NCBI RefSeq assembly: GCF_003386665.1
Contig: NZ_QTUB01000001.1
Coordinates: 2,046,001 to 2,110,000 of the forward strand
Direction: 5' to 3'
Length of the DNA: 64,000 bases
Source of the DNA: Xenorhabdus cabanillasii
GTDB taxonomy: Bacteria; Pseudomonadota; Gammaproteobacteria; Enterobacterales; Enterobacteriaceae
Under the pieces are notes generated by a model, which saw only the letters and a program-made list of their open reading frames with translations, ran no database searches and was not told the origin of the DNA. A program made the position numbers and the translations under genes. This document shows positions 9,803 through 17,930 of the stretch, piece by piece (positions within the stretch are counted from its first letter, which is position 1; each line of letters opens with the position of its first letter).

Positions 9803-10141
9803 ATGAAACTTCATTTTTCGACTGATAATGCAGCACTACCGGAATGTGTCTTAAGCGGTGAAGATATGCAACAGATGGGCTTTACGCCGAAGACCCTGTT
9901 TCATATCCAGCAATATGACAACGGGTTGATGCTAACACTGACTGAGCCTGATCAGGTTCCTCTGCCTCAGATGGCGGAAAATGATCCCTATCAGGGCATT
10001 GATTGGGTGCGTGATAATGGTGAACTGTATCTGGCAGGTGATTGGTTAACGGAAACCGGTTTGTTGGATAAACCCGTTCAGATTGCTTTTGGCTATGGCA
10101 AAATTATGTTAATGACCGAAGCGGATTTTAGCCCCGTCTGA
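9803..10141 (+). CDS. Hypothetical protein with a SymE/AbrB-like C-terminal segment
   Basis: A 112-residue protein with a good AAGGA ribosome-binding site. The C-terminal third, GELYLAGDWLTETGLLDKPV then IAFGYGKIMLM, matches the spacing of the SymE motif in the preceding gene (INLSGKWLLEAGF ... RVMPGCLIIT). The N-terminal part (about 70 residues) also reads like a degenerate repeat of it (CVLSGEDMQQMGFTPKTLFHI ... GLMLTLT). I suggest two AbrB-like swapped-hairpin units. Function is unknown; it could be a partner or a duplicated derivative of the SymE-like protein 140 bases upstream. Confidence 0.55.
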   Translation: MKLHFSTDNAALPECVLSGEDMQQMGFTPKTLFHIQQYDNGLMLTLTEPDQVPLPQMAENDPYQGIDWVRDNGELYLAGDWLTETGLLDKPVQIAFGYGKIMLMTEADFSPV

Positions 10142-10145
10142 GCCG

Positions 10146-10278
10146 TGTATACGCAATGGATTTCAAGTTGCATCGCGGCGGCAAGGGAGAAAGTCCCCAG
10201 GAGCATAGACAACTATGTGACTGGGGCAAACGAACGTAGCCAACAAAGAGGCAGTTTGAAAGGCGAAGTGTATAATAC
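10146..10278. repeat. ERIC (IRU) element
   Basis: This is about 130 bp with near-inverted ends (GTATAC...TTTCAAGTTGC and GCAGTTTGAAAG...TATA) and the ERIC core words CCCCAGGAGC and GTGACTGGGG, which can pair. The sequence matches the enterobacterial repetitive intergenic consensus as I know it. It lies directly downstream of the SymE-related gene, where transcribed ERIC copies are usually found. Short ERIC-end-like fragments also occur at 59296 and 60379. Confidence 0.8.
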
Positions 10279-10300
10279 GTTTTTATTGCTGGTGGCTTTA

Positions 10301-10343
10301 GTGTGTTAACTATGGTTGACACACCGTGTTATTTACCTACAAT
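10301..10343 (+). promoter_or_regulatory. Promoter and palindromic operator of the higBA-like pair
   Basis: TTGACA (10316-10321), a 16-base spacer and TACAAT (10338-10343) form a good sigma-70 promoter 26 bases before the toxin ATG. A near-perfect palindrome, GTGTGTTAAC-TATG-GTTGACACAC (10301-10324), overlaps the -35 box. It is a natural operator for the HTH antitoxin encoded second in the operon. Confidence 0.65.
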
Positions 10344-10368
10344 AATGATATTGCTTCAGGAGGGAAGC

Positions 10369-10665
10369 ATGATAACCATTGAAAGGACGCAATATTTTGA
10401 AAAATGGTTAAAATCCTTAAAAGACCGAGTAGCAAAAGCCAAAATCTTAATCCGGGTTGAAAGAATGGAAGAGGGCAATTTTGGCGATGTTGAACCTGTG
10501 GGAGGCGGGGTATCGGAACTCAGAATACATTACGGGCAAGGCTATCGTGTCTACTTTACTAACAAAAATAATGAAATCATATTATTACTCTGTGGCGGGG
10601 ATAAAAGCAGCCAGCAGGCAGATATAAAGAAAGCCAAACAACTCGCGAAAGAATGGGGATTTTAA
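10369..10665 (+). CDS. RelE/HigB-type toxin (phage Gp49-like family)
   Basis: A 98-residue protein starting at ATG 10369 behind AGGAGG, six residues of strong family pattern ERTQYFEKWLKSLKD, then GGGVSELRIHYGQGYRVYF and a Lys-rich end. This is the addiction-module killer family related to HigB/RelE mRNA interferases. The toxin gene comes first and the antitoxin starts one base after its stop, the inverted order usual for HigBA. The promoter and operator upstream are described separately. Confidence 0.88.
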   Translation: MITIERTQYFEKWLKSLKDRVAKAKILIRVERMEEGNFGDVEPVGGGVSELRIHYGQGYRVYFTNKNNEIILLLCGGDKSSQQADIKKAKQLAKEWGF

Positions 10666-10666
10666 A

Positions 10667-10951
10667 ATGAAATCAGCACCAAAAAAATTTGATGTTGTGG
10701 AGTTTTTAGAAACGGAAGAAGATATTCAGGCCTACTTAAATGCCGCTATCGAAGAAAACGATACAAAATATTTATTTAAAGCGTTAGGTAATATTGCCAG
10801 AAGAAAAAATATCAGCCAACTCTCTAAAGAATCGGGAATAAGCCGAGAAGGGATATACAAGGCGTTATCCGGTGAAGGCAACCCATCGTTTAATACAGTA
10901 TACAAAATTTCAAAAGCGCTGGGTTTAAAACTCCATTTTACGGGGGATTAA
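10667..10951 (+). CDS. HigA-type antitoxin with HTH domain
   Basis: A 94-residue XRE-type protein of the addiction-module antidote family. It begins with KFDVVEFLETEEDIQAYLNAA, typical of this subfamily, followed by the helix-turn-helix NISQLSKESGISREGIYKAL (about residues 51-70). It should neutralise the upstream toxin and repress the operon through the palindrome at 10301-10324. A strong terminator follows 33 bases after the stop. Confidence 0.88.
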   Translation: MKSAPKKFDVVEFLETEEDIQAYLNAAIEENDTKYLFKALGNIARRKNISQLSKESGISREGIYKALSGEGNPSFNTVYKISKALGLKLHFTGD

Positions 10952-10983
10952 ATTCGTTTTTCAACATAAATCAGTTCGCTATT

Positions 10984-11022
10984 GATAAATTACATCATGA
11001 AGATGTAATTTATCTTTCTTTT
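10984..11022 (+). terminator. Rho-independent terminator after the higBA-like pair
   Basis: GATAAATTACATC (10984-10996) and GATGTAATTTATC (11002-11014) form a perfect 13-bp stem with a five-base loop, followed by TTTCTTTT on the + strand. It ends the toxin-antitoxin transcript and separates it from the convergent immunity gene array. Confidence 0.8.
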
Positions 11023-11033
11023 AACAAGGTCAT

Positions 11034-11417
11034 TCAATAAACAAACCGCGAAGTCCGATTGTTGTTTTCCTCCTCTATCAACTCTTTCATAATTGAACAG
11101 AAACTGAGGTTTTCGGGAACATAGACAATGCTATTGTATTCCTTTGGTTTTAACTCCATTGAAAACATGTCCTGACCATTTTCCAATAACCGTAGTTTAT
11201 CCAGTTTTTCAAGTTGAAAAAGAAGAAGGTCATCGGCTGTTTTGATGATCATCTTCTCCACACAGGATTTTCCTTTGGCTGACCCCGTATAATAAAGTTC
11301 ACGTATCGGTTTATATTCTTCGGGTAAATCATCACTCAACGGACACAGTAAATAGCTGCGCATCTCTTCTCTTTTTTTGATCATCTTGTCATAAATATAT
11401 TGATATACCGTTATCAT
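11034..11417 (-). CDS. Orphan immunity-like protein, most distal of the rhs array
   Basis: A 127-residue soluble protein without a family I recognise; charged, Lys/Glu-rich, no signal peptide or membrane segment. It is the last of four small genes in line downstream of rhs on the same strand, each separated by a copy of one palindromic repeat. A short in-frame stretch ending TAA one base before its ATG (codons reading IAIKETYSLRQSKKE) could be the scrap of a former toxin C-terminus, but it is too short to be sure. Role as immunity protein is inferred from position. Confidence 0.5.
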   Translation of the reverse strand: MITVYQYIYDKMIKKREEMRSYLLCPLSDDLPEEYKPIRELYYTGSAKGKSCVEKMIIKTADDLLLFQLEKLDKLRLLENGQDMFSMELKPKEYNSIVYVPENLSFCSIMKELIEEENNNRTSRFVY

Positions 11418-11474
11418 GTTATTCCTTTTTTGATTGTCGAAGTGAGTATGTTTCCTTTATGGCTATAACATTAA

Positions 11475-11502
11475 GCCGGAAGATCACGGGGATCTTTCCG
11501 GC
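11475..11502 (-). terminator. Palindromic repeat copy 3 of the rhs immunity array
   Basis: GCCGGAAGATC and GATCTTTCCGGC flank a short loop. It lies immediately 3' of the 87-residue immunity-like gene. Related copies follow the two other immunity-like genes at 12100 and 12546. The T-run after this copy is weak, so termination may be inefficient. Confidence 0.65.
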
Positions 11503-11507
11503 CAAAA

Positions 11508-11771
11508 TTATTTTCTTAAATAATCATCAACGTCTTTTCCAACTTCATCAAGATAATTGAGCATTGGATTCATATAATCATTATACATTTCGACATACAT
11601 TCTTGCGGAACTTCGTATGTCATTGTACTTTAAGCTATTATTGATTATTTTTTCTTTTGTTTTTATGAACAAATTTATTATTGATTGCAACTGATTTTTA
11701 TTATTTCTTTTTTCTTCCTCCAATAAATCTATTGCTTTCACTATCTTTATAAGTAACTGTTCTTTATTCAT
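11508..11771 (-). CDS. Orphan immunity-like protein (87 aa)
   Basis: A small helical, Lys/Glu/Asn-rich protein (EEEKRNNKNQLQSIINLFIK) without a recognised family. It starts 14 bases after the stop of a toxin-like C-terminal scrap on the same strand (11786-11887) and is followed by a copy of the array palindrome. This toxin-tail/immunity/terminator unit is what is expected of a displaced Rhs-CT cassette. The function is inferred from context only. Confidence 0.55.
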   Translation of the reverse strand: MNKEQLLIKIVKAIDLLEEEKRNNKNQLQSIINLFIKTKEKIINNSLKYNDIRSSARMYVEMYNDYMNPMLNYLDEVGKDVDDYLRK

Positions 11772-11785
11772 ATATCAAATTCCCC

Positions 11786-11887
11786 TTACTTCAAAAACCT
11801 TACATCTTTTACCCAACTCATTGGATAACCTAATGGTAAGACTATCTGATCAGCTCCACCGTCTAATCTGGTTCCTGATTTGGTAAA
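11786..11887 (-). pseudogene. C-terminal remnant of a displaced polymorphic toxin
   Basis: About 33 codons ending in TAA at 11786, reading SGTRLDGGADQIVLPLGYP then MSWVKDVRFLK. The sequence reads like the end of a toxin domain rather than random translation, stops just before the immunity-like ATG, and breaks off where a symE fragment on the other strand begins. No start and no Rhs core are present, so it cannot be expressed as a toxin. Confidence 0.5.
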
Positions 11888-11892
11888 CTGTT

Positions 11893-12065
11893 CTTTAACC
11901 ATTGGCGACTCGGTCACAGTCAAAATCATGGAGGGCTGTTTAGTACTCATCCCCGACAGCGACGAGACGAACAGCCTCAAACAACAATACCAGCGCCAGC
12001 GCGAGCAAATCAGTGAAATTAAGCTGCGGATGCGAGAGCTGATTGGTGACTATAAAAGCAACTAA
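11893..12065 (+). pseudogene. symE-like gene, 3' fragment
   Basis: The + strand frame reads TIGDSVTVKIMEGCLVLIPD, matching the second half of SymE (GF.I.D.VKIRVMPGCLIIT), then a Gln/Arg-rich tail ending in TAA at 12065. The first half, including the conserved GKWLxxAGF segment, is missing. The break coincides with the toxin scrap on the other strand, so this is a recombination or deletion junction. Confidence 0.6.
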
Positions 12066-12099
12066 GAGCAAGGGAGTGAGCAGCTCTTAACAGAACAAA

Positions 12100-12125
12100 G
12101 CCGGAAGATCACTGAGATCTTTCCG
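12100..12125 (-). repeat. Palindromic repeat copy 2 of the rhs immunity array
   Basis: GCCGGAAGATC, a short loop and GATCTTTCCG, eight bases 3' of the 104-residue immunity-like gene. It is homologous to copies at 11475 and 12546. The right arm is slightly shortened compared with the others. Confidence 0.6.
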
Positions 12126-12133
12126 ATTCTGTA

Positions 12134-12448
12134 TTAATTAAACGTATCATTGATATCGTTTTTTATTTTATCTAATGCTTTATTGGCTTTAAGTCGTTCA
12201 TTAAAATCATCCCGCCAAATAAAGTATTCAGAAAAACCACCATAACCTCCGAACATAGATCCATATGCACGGCGAGCATCTTCAATAGCAGATTGTGCAT
12301 CGTTTGTACCCCCATATGTTGGGGGCGTCAGCAGTGTAATAACGTTCTCAATGCCCTTTATCCAATTTCCTCCACCATTAACACGCATAATTTCCCATAG
12401 TGAAAGGAAAAGGACTCTTAACTTTTTTGATTGTTCAATAGAGTCCAT
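12134..12448 (-). CDS. Orphan immunity-like protein (104 aa)
   Basis: A soluble protein with the pattern LFLSLWEIMRVNGGGNWIKG near residue 15 and a Gly/Tyr-rich middle (AYGSMFGGYGGFSEYF). I do not recognise a named family. It starts three bases after the stop of a short toxin-like tail on the same strand (12452-12540) and is followed by a copy of the array palindrome. Most likely it is an immunity gene kept after its toxin tip was replaced. Confidence 0.55.
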   Translation of the reverse strand: MDSIEQSKKLRVLFLSLWEIMRVNGGGNWIKGIENVITLLTPPTYGGTNDAQSAIEDARRAYGSMFGGYGGFSEYFIWRDDFNERLKANKALDKIKNDINDTFN

Positions 12449-12451
12449 ACA

Positions 12452-12540
12452 TTACCTCAAAGGCCAATCTTCTAATACTTTGACACCATCTATTTTCCAA
12501 GGTTTAAACTCAGTATATGGGAACTGATTGGGGCTATTAT
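12452..12540 (-). pseudogene. C-terminal remnant of a displaced polymorphic toxin
   Basis: About 28 codons reading NQFPYTEFKPWKIDGVKV then LEDWPLR and TAA, directly before the immunity-like ATG at 12448. It begins right at the boundary of the palindromic repeat at 12546. The amino-acid composition and position fit the last residues of a former Rhs toxin domain. The rest of that toxin is gone. Confidence 0.5.
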
Positions 12541-12545
12541 AAAAA

Positions 12546-12573
12546 GCCGGAAGATCATGTGGATTTTTCCGGC
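12546..12573 (-). terminator. Rho-independent terminator / palindromic repeat copy 1 after the current rhs immunity gene
   Basis: On the minus strand the stem GCCGGAAAAATCC...GATCTTCCGGC is followed by TTTTTATAAT, a proper T-run. It closes the rhs operon 22 bases after the immunity gene. The two distal copies show that this terminator is duplicated with each cassette. Confidence 0.75.
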
Positions 12574-12595
12574 TTTTCGTGTTTAATTTAACCAA

Positions 12596-13018
12596 TTATT
12601 GTTGTTTATATGAAATGATGATGTATGACATACCCGATTTATTATCATCCACAGACTCAATATTTCCCCATAGGAAAAATAGTTTCTCTGATGAACCAAA
12701 TAATGATTTTAATAAATCATCATTAATCAATTTGTTCCTCATCTGGTTTTCGTTGGTAAATACATTGATTTTATTCTCTTTTTCCTTATTAAATGGAAGT
12801 AATTTAATAAAATCAATAATCCCATCTTGGAAAACAACGTTGATAATATAATTTTTATCTAAAAAGAGAATGTCATCTATTGAGTAGCTGACTCTACCTT
12901 CAAAGTCATACATTTTTTTAGGATTAAGATCTAATGTTAGGGTTAGAAAGTCATCCAATGTAATTAATGGATTTATTATTATTCCATTTAGACTTATATC
13001 ACCATTAAAATATATCAT
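12596..13018 (-). CDS. Probable immunity protein for the Rhs toxin tip
   Basis: A 140-residue soluble protein without a family I recognise. Its ATG overlaps the rhs stop by four bases (ATGA), the standard coupling of a toxin and its immunity gene. It has an all-beta look (alternating hydrophobic segments such as YIINVVFQDGIIDFIKLLPF). The assignment as cognate immunity protein comes from this position. A + strand ORF here is a shadow. Confidence 0.7.
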   Translation of the reverse strand: MIYFNGDISLNGIIINPLITLDDFLTLTLDLNPKKMYDFEGRVSYSIDDILFLDKNYIINVVFQDGIIDFIKLLPFNKEKENKINVFTNENQMRNKLINDDLLKSLFGSSEKLFFLWGNIESVDDNKSGMSYIIISYKQQ

Positions 13019-16000
13019 TTTATCAATTTCACCGAGTATAAAGGTTCTAGAATTCCCTCATAATTTTTAATAACAATTTGAGGTAATCCTCCGGCTCCAT
13101 GTTGAGGATTAGCCCTAACTATGCCAAATGCAGCTGGTGTATCTTCTAGAACTCGATAAGCCGTCATACCGGGTCTATATCCAAATTGTGGATGAGGCAT
13201 TACTTGTAAGCCTTTAAATACACCTTCTTGAGAAAATCCACTTCTTTCTATAGCACTAACTGTAGTATAAAAATTACCTTGTCCCGGAGCTCCAGCCATT
13301 AATATTGTATCTTTTTTTACCGTAATATCTTTAAAGCGATCAACACCGGGGTACTCTCCCTGCCCTTGCCAACTTCTAGCAAATTCTGATGGTGACTGAA
13401 TAGATGCTGCTTTGACTTCAGATGTTGAAGATAATCCGTAAGGATCGACGAATTTCGAAGGATTGTGGACATATCCATATGGATTCACACCACCCGCTAA
13501 ATTCAGGGGATCGGGCAATATATACTGCGCGGTCTCCGGTGAATAATAACGAAAACGGTTATAATATAACCCGCTCTCTTCGTCCTCAAATTGCCCCATG
13601 AACCTGAAATTGCACCTAACGTGGTAATCCGGGTCATTCGAGGCAATCACCTGCGATTTCTCGGCTTTTCCCCATGTTGTCAGCCGCTGTGCCCAGACCA
13701 GTACCCCTTCCTCAGACAACATCTCGCGTGGTGTACCCTGATGGTCACTGACAATATAGTGTAGCTTGCCTTTTTCAAAGCGGGCTGATGGTATTAATGA
13801 TCCGGGTTCATATAGCCAACGGATACGCTGATCTTCCACTGGTGTGCCATCGGCGTAAATCGGCGTTTCTTCGATAAGCTGGTCGCCGCTCCACAGGTAA
13901 TCCTGCCCCATGATGGCATCGGCTCTGGGTGTTAAATCCGGTTTGCCAGCCAGCCACAACTGTAAATTAGCTGCGGCCAGTTTGCCATCGTGAACTTTCA
14001 GCTTACGGACTCGCCGCCCAAACGCATCGTAGCGATAATGCCAACGCGAGCCGTCGGGGGTTTCGCAGTGAGTCAGCTGGTTTTGAGTGTCCCAGCGGTA
14101 GCGCCAGATTTGCGGACGGAAGCCGTCACGGTGTTCGGTTTTTTCTACCAGACGGCCATTGTCATCGTAAGCGTAGCGGATATCCCCTTGCTGTACCACT
14201 CGTCCGGCTTTCTGGTGCTGGGTAATTTGCTCCATCGCGCCATAGGCATCAACCGGCAGATGTTGGTTTAGATTGCCGTTGGCATCATAGCTAAATTGCT
14301 CTTCATGCGGACGCGTACCCTCGAACAGGGTATGAAGGATTTGGTCGTTGGCATTGTAATGGTAGCGGGTTTGTCCCCAGCGGCTGTCATCAATCACGCG
14401 CACATTGTGAGCACGGTCATATTGCCAGCTCCGGTTGATGGCAGAGGCTTGCGGAGGAAAATGTGGGTCATTTTGTGCCAGCGTTTCCCTGAAAAACTGG
14501 GTGGCCTGCCCCGCCGACTGATGTGCCAGCAAGCCAGTCGCGGTGTAGCGACTGGCAAGGATAAACCCGTTGGCGCTTTCCCGCACCGTTTCCCGTCCTA
14601 AAGCATCATGCTGGAAGGTTAGTGGTGAATGCTGGTTAAGCTGAAAGTGATTCAAACTCCCCGACAGGTTATAACCGAAGTGCAGGGTATTGCCCTCCAC
14701 ACTTTCACTGACAGGACGCCCGGTCAGGTTATCCCATTGGCGGGTGATTTCCCGACCATTGATACGCTCACAAGTCGGCAGGCCCGTGGTTTTGTCATAC
14801 TCATACTCGACGATAGCATCCGCATTGGTGGCTTTAACCAGTTGATGCCGTTTGTTGTATTCGTAAGTAGTGGTGTCTTTTAGCACCAGTTGGTTTTCTT
14901 CTGGCTGCCAGCTTTCCTGTCGGACCAGTAGACCCGCAGCGGAATAGTGCCAGCGCAGTTGCTGGCCGTCAGGATATTGGGTCAGTGTACGGCGTCCCAG
15001 TTTATCGTACTGATACGCCAGTGTTCGCCCGGTAAAATCGGTTTCCCGGATAATCTGACCTGCGACATCCCGCTCATAGCGGTAAGTTTCACCCGTGGAG
15101 GCAGTGACTGAATTCAGGCGGGTCAGACGGTCATAGCCAAAACGTAGGATGGTGCCATCCGGTCGGGTAACCTGGTTGAGCAGATCAAAAGCGCCGTATT
15201 GATAGCGGGTTGTGCGGCCTTCCCCGTCAGTGACGGCTACCACACGCCGTTCACTGTCATATTTCAGTTGCTGGATAACACCATCCGGCAATTCAACTTC
15301 AGTCAGGCTGCCGTTAAGGCTGGCATGATCATCGCTATAGCGGTAGTGGGTCTGCTGTTTGAGCGCATCGGTGAATTGACGCAAACGCCCCAGTGCATCC
15401 AGTTGCAGGCCGGTAGTTTCGCCATCCGGTGTCATCACGGCGGCCAGCCGTTGTTTCTCGTCATAGGCATAGTGCCATTGGCGGCCATCCGGTAACAGAC
15501 GCTGGCGCAATTCGCCATGCGTGCCGTACTGGTATTCTTCCTGATGACCAAGTGGGTTGGTCAGTGCAGTCAGGTTGCCCTGCTCATCATAGTGAAATTG
15601 CCAACGTTCGCCGGTCGGCAGCACACTTTCGATAAGCTGTCCATGCTCGTTATAACCGTAAGCAAAGGTATCGCCGGTTGGCAATTTCACTTCGGTCAAT
15701 GCACCGTCAGGGTTGTAATCAAAGGCAGTCATCTGCCCCATCGGGTTGCTTTCCCACATCAGCAGGCTGTGACGCCACTGACGGCGGGTAATGCGCCCCA
15801 GTGGATCAACTTCCCGTATCACCAATCCGTTCGGGTCGTAGTGGTAGTGGGTTTCACCCCCTTCGCCATCCAGATAGGTGGTAATGCGGGCGTTGTCATC
15901 ATAGCGGAAACGGTCATGCCAGTAGCCGCTGGGAGAGGTGGTGCTGAGTACCCGACCGCGCTCGTCATAGGTTATCGTCAGGTCAGTCTGGTCGGTATCA

Positions 16001-17562
16001 TGCCAGCGGATCATCCGCCCCTGCACATCATATTCATGCCACAGGTGGTTGTGCTGGAAAGCATCACACTCGTTCAGATAGCCCTGTGAATCATATTGAC
16101 AGGTCAACAGACATTGCTCAGCAGGCTGACCTTCGCGGTTTTCCTGCATCGTGATCGTGTTAAGCCGGCCGTCCAGATAATGCAGGCTTAACCGCAGGCC
16201 GTCATTGCGAGTGACTGCCGTCAGTTGCGACTGCTTATCGTAGATAAAATCAATCCGGTTCTGACGCCGGTCAGTGATAGCAGACAATTTTCGTGTGTTG
16301 CCTGAAATCGGGCTGAAATGGTACGTCAACTGGGCGCGGCGGTCGGTCAGGCACAGTTCGCCGGTCAGTTCTCCCGTCAGCAGGCAATGGGGAAGATTAC
16401 GGTTACGGGACAAGACCCGGTTATCCGGTGTGGCATAGTCGTAGATAACGCCATCGGTATGGGTATAGTGCACTTCCCCCTGACTGATAACCAGTTTCAG
16501 TGACCAGTCATCCGCCCATTTGGCACCAAACAAACCGTGTAAATCCGCCGTGGAGCGGTAGGTTCGGCTGAGGTTTATTGGCAACAATCCCGGGATGGCT
16601 AGTACCGGCCAGACTTGCAGGAAGTCGCCGGTGGCCATATCGACCGGATCGCCCTCTGTACTGGACAGTTCGTTGTCATTGCCCTTTTTTTTGCCGGATG
16701 AGGTGGCGTTATCGACAGGCTTTTCTGTTGTGGGTTTGACTTCCGTTTTCGGGGATGTCGCGGGTCTTTCTTTGACTATGCCACCCGCGGCAGAGGGGGC
16801 AGGTTTGGCATTTTTAGTCGCCTGCATCCCAGCTTTTGCAATTTCCTCTGCTTTACGGATTTGTGCCGCTAGTGCACTGGCTTCTGTGGGTGCTTTAGTC
16901 GCTGGGCCTGCAGCCCCCATGCCTTTTACCGGGGTGAATAACATGGCAATTTCAGCGGTTGTGCCGCCAATACGTTGTCCGGGTGTGTCCAGTGTCATCT
17001 TGTACTCGTCAAGATTAAACTGTTTGGCATTCGTGCGGCCGGCATCGGCGACTTCGCCTATCACTTTAGCCTGTTTTTCGGTGTCAGGGTTGCCAAATAC
17101 TTTCCCCCAGAAAGCTAACGAACGGGCCGATTCGTCCGCTTCACGAGCTGAGTTCAGCATTCCGCCCTTAATGGCCATTTCGCCCAGCCCCACGGCGGTA
17201 TTACTGACGGTTTTGGCAATGCCTTTCTGCTGTTCAATCGGATTCCATCCGCTTACGGTTGACAGGTCTTGTTTTGTTTCTTTGGCTTTGTCTACGGCAG
17301 CGTTTCCTAACGCTTTTCCCATCGTTTTCAGCGCTTCCCATGCACTAATTTCGGGTTTGCTTTCCGGTATCACCACCGGATTCGCCTCATGGGGCGGACT
17401 CGCCCCCTGCGGTGCCTGACCGATGATTTTACCCAGCGTGTTGCCCTCACCAGTTGGGCTGTCACTGCGTGGTTTTGATGGTAAGGCCGTATTGGGTTGT
17501 GGAGGAATGTGTTCGCCCGTTTCTGACGAGACGTCCTCTCGGTTAGATTTATCTTCTGACAT
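13015..17562 (-). CDS. Rhs family T6SS effector with C-terminal toxin tip
   Basis: A 1515-residue protein. Residues 1-300 are an N-terminal region with Pro/Ser-rich and Ala-rich helical parts. From about 310 the Rhs entry EGDPVDMATGDF appears, followed by many YD repeats (for example YDEQGNLTALTNPLG) that form the beta-cage. The Rhs core ends at about 1377 with DPLNLAGGVNPYGYVHNPSK and FVDPYGL, where such proteins cleave themselves. The remaining 138 residues are the variable toxin, with GAPGQGNFYTTVSAI and FGYRPGMTAYRV; I cannot assign an activity. The gene lies in a vgrG-DUF2169-PAAR-rhs-immunity operon, so delivery on the VgrG spike is expected. Confidence 0.93.
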   Translation of the reverse strand: MSEDKSNREDVSSETGEHIPPQPNTALPSKPRSDSPTGEGNTLGKIIGQAPQGASPPHEANPVVIPESKPEISAWEALKTMGKALGNAAVDKAKETKQDLSTVSGWNPIEQQKGIAKTVSNTAVGLGEMAIKGGMLNSAREADESARSLAFWGKVFGNPDTEKQAKVIGEVADAGRTNAKQFNLDEYKMTLDTPGQRIGGTTAEIAMLFTPVKGMGAAGPATKAPTEASALAAQIRKAEEIAKAGMQATKNAKPAPSAAGGIVKERPATSPKTEVKPTTEKPVDNATSSGKKKGNDNELSSTEGDPVDMATGDFLQVWPVLAIPGLLPINLSRTYRSTADLHGLFGAKWADDWSLKLVISQGEVHYTHTDGVIYDYATPDNRVLSRNRNLPHCLLTGELTGELCLTDRRAQLTYHFSPISGNTRKLSAITDRRQNRIDFIYDKQSQLTAVTRNDGLRLSLHYLDGRLNTITMQENREGQPAEQCLLTCQYDSQGYLNECDAFQHNHLWHEYDVQGRMIRWHDTDQTDLTITYDERGRVLSTTSPSGYWHDRFRYDDNARITTYLDGEGGETHYHYDPNGLVIREVDPLGRITRRQWRHSLLMWESNPMGQMTAFDYNPDGALTEVKLPTGDTFAYGYNEHGQLIESVLPTGERWQFHYDEQGNLTALTNPLGHQEEYQYGTHGELRQRLLPDGRQWHYAYDEKQRLAAVMTPDGETTGLQLDALGRLRQFTDALKQQTHYRYSDDHASLNGSLTEVELPDGVIQQLKYDSERRVVAVTDGEGRTTRYQYGAFDLLNQVTRPDGTILRFGYDRLTRLNSVTASTGETYRYERDVAGQIIRETDFTGRTLAYQYDKLGRRTLTQYPDGQQLRWHYSAAGLLVRQESWQPEENQLVLKDTTTYEYNKRHQLVKATNADAIVEYEYDKTTGLPTCERINGREITRQWDNLTGRPVSESVEGNTLHFGYNLSGSLNHFQLNQHSPLTFQHDALGRETVRESANGFILASRYTATGLLAHQSAGQATQFFRETLAQNDPHFPPQASAINRSWQYDRAHNVRVIDDSRWGQTRYHYNANDQILHTLFEGTRPHEEQFSYDANGNLNQHLPVDAYGAMEQITQHQKAGRVVQQGDIRYAYDDNGRLVEKTEHRDGFRPQIWRYRWDTQNQLTHCETPDGSRWHYRYDAFGRRVRKLKVHDGKLAAANLQLWLAGKPDLTPRADAIMGQDYLWSGDQLIEETPIYADGTPVEDQRIRWLYEPGSLIPSARFEKGKLHYIVSDHQGTPREMLSEEGVLVWAQRLTTWGKAEKSQVIASNDPDYHVRCNFRFMGQFEDEESGLYYNRFRYYSPETAQYILPDPLNLAGGVNPYGYVHNPSKFVDPYGLSSTSEVKAASIQSPSEFARSWQGQGEYPGVDRFKDITVKKDTILMAGAPGQGNFYTTVSAIERSGFSQEGVFKGLQVMPHPQFGYRPGMTAYRVLEDTPAAFGIVRANPQHGAGGLPQIVIKNYEGILEPLYSVKLIK

Positions 17563-17573
17563 GGTTTCCTTCC

Positions 17574-17930
17574 TTATGCTCCATTCATCCAGAATTCATC
17601 CCCGTGGCGCAGTACCAGTTTATTGCCGGCCCGGACGGTTTTTGTATGCGCTTTGGGATGGCATTTCGCCCCCACCGTGCCACTCTTAATCCCGTTGGCC
17701 ACGCCCGGCTGGTCGCCGAGAGTTGTCGGCACAAAGCTCTGGGCAAATACCACTACGGGTTGGCCATTGGCGCGTACCGATTTCACGGGGGCGTCACTGC
17801 CTGCCAGTTTCGCAATGACCGGATACGGGATCGGCGGTGTTGACGCGCCCATCGGGGTTTTGCACACGTCGGGCAACATGCCAATGATCAGCCATTCACC
17901 TGCGGTGCGGGCGATGTAATTATCAGCCAT
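17574..17930 (-). CDS. PAAR-like (DUF4150) spike-tip protein
   Basis: A 118-residue protein starting at ATG 17930, which lies inside the end of the DUF2169 gene (8-base overlap); a longer start in the track frame has no support. It has the DUF4150 pattern DVCKTPMGASTPPIPYPVIA and the ending AGNKLVLRHGDEFWMNGA. PAAR-like proteins cap the VgrG spike and attach effectors. It is followed by rhs after 11 bases. Confidence 0.85.
   Translation of the reverse strand: MADNYIARTAGEWLIIGMLPDVCKTPMGASTPPIPYPVIAKLAGSDAPVKSVRANGQPVVVFAQSFVPTTLGDQPGVANGIKSGTVGAKCHPKAHTKTVRAGNKLVLRHGDEFWMNGA

Noticed and set aside
14000..16500. Several + strand ORFs of 60-190 codons opposite rhs
   Set aside because: They are antisense shadows of the G+C-rich YD repeats, without ribosome-binding sites or protein families.
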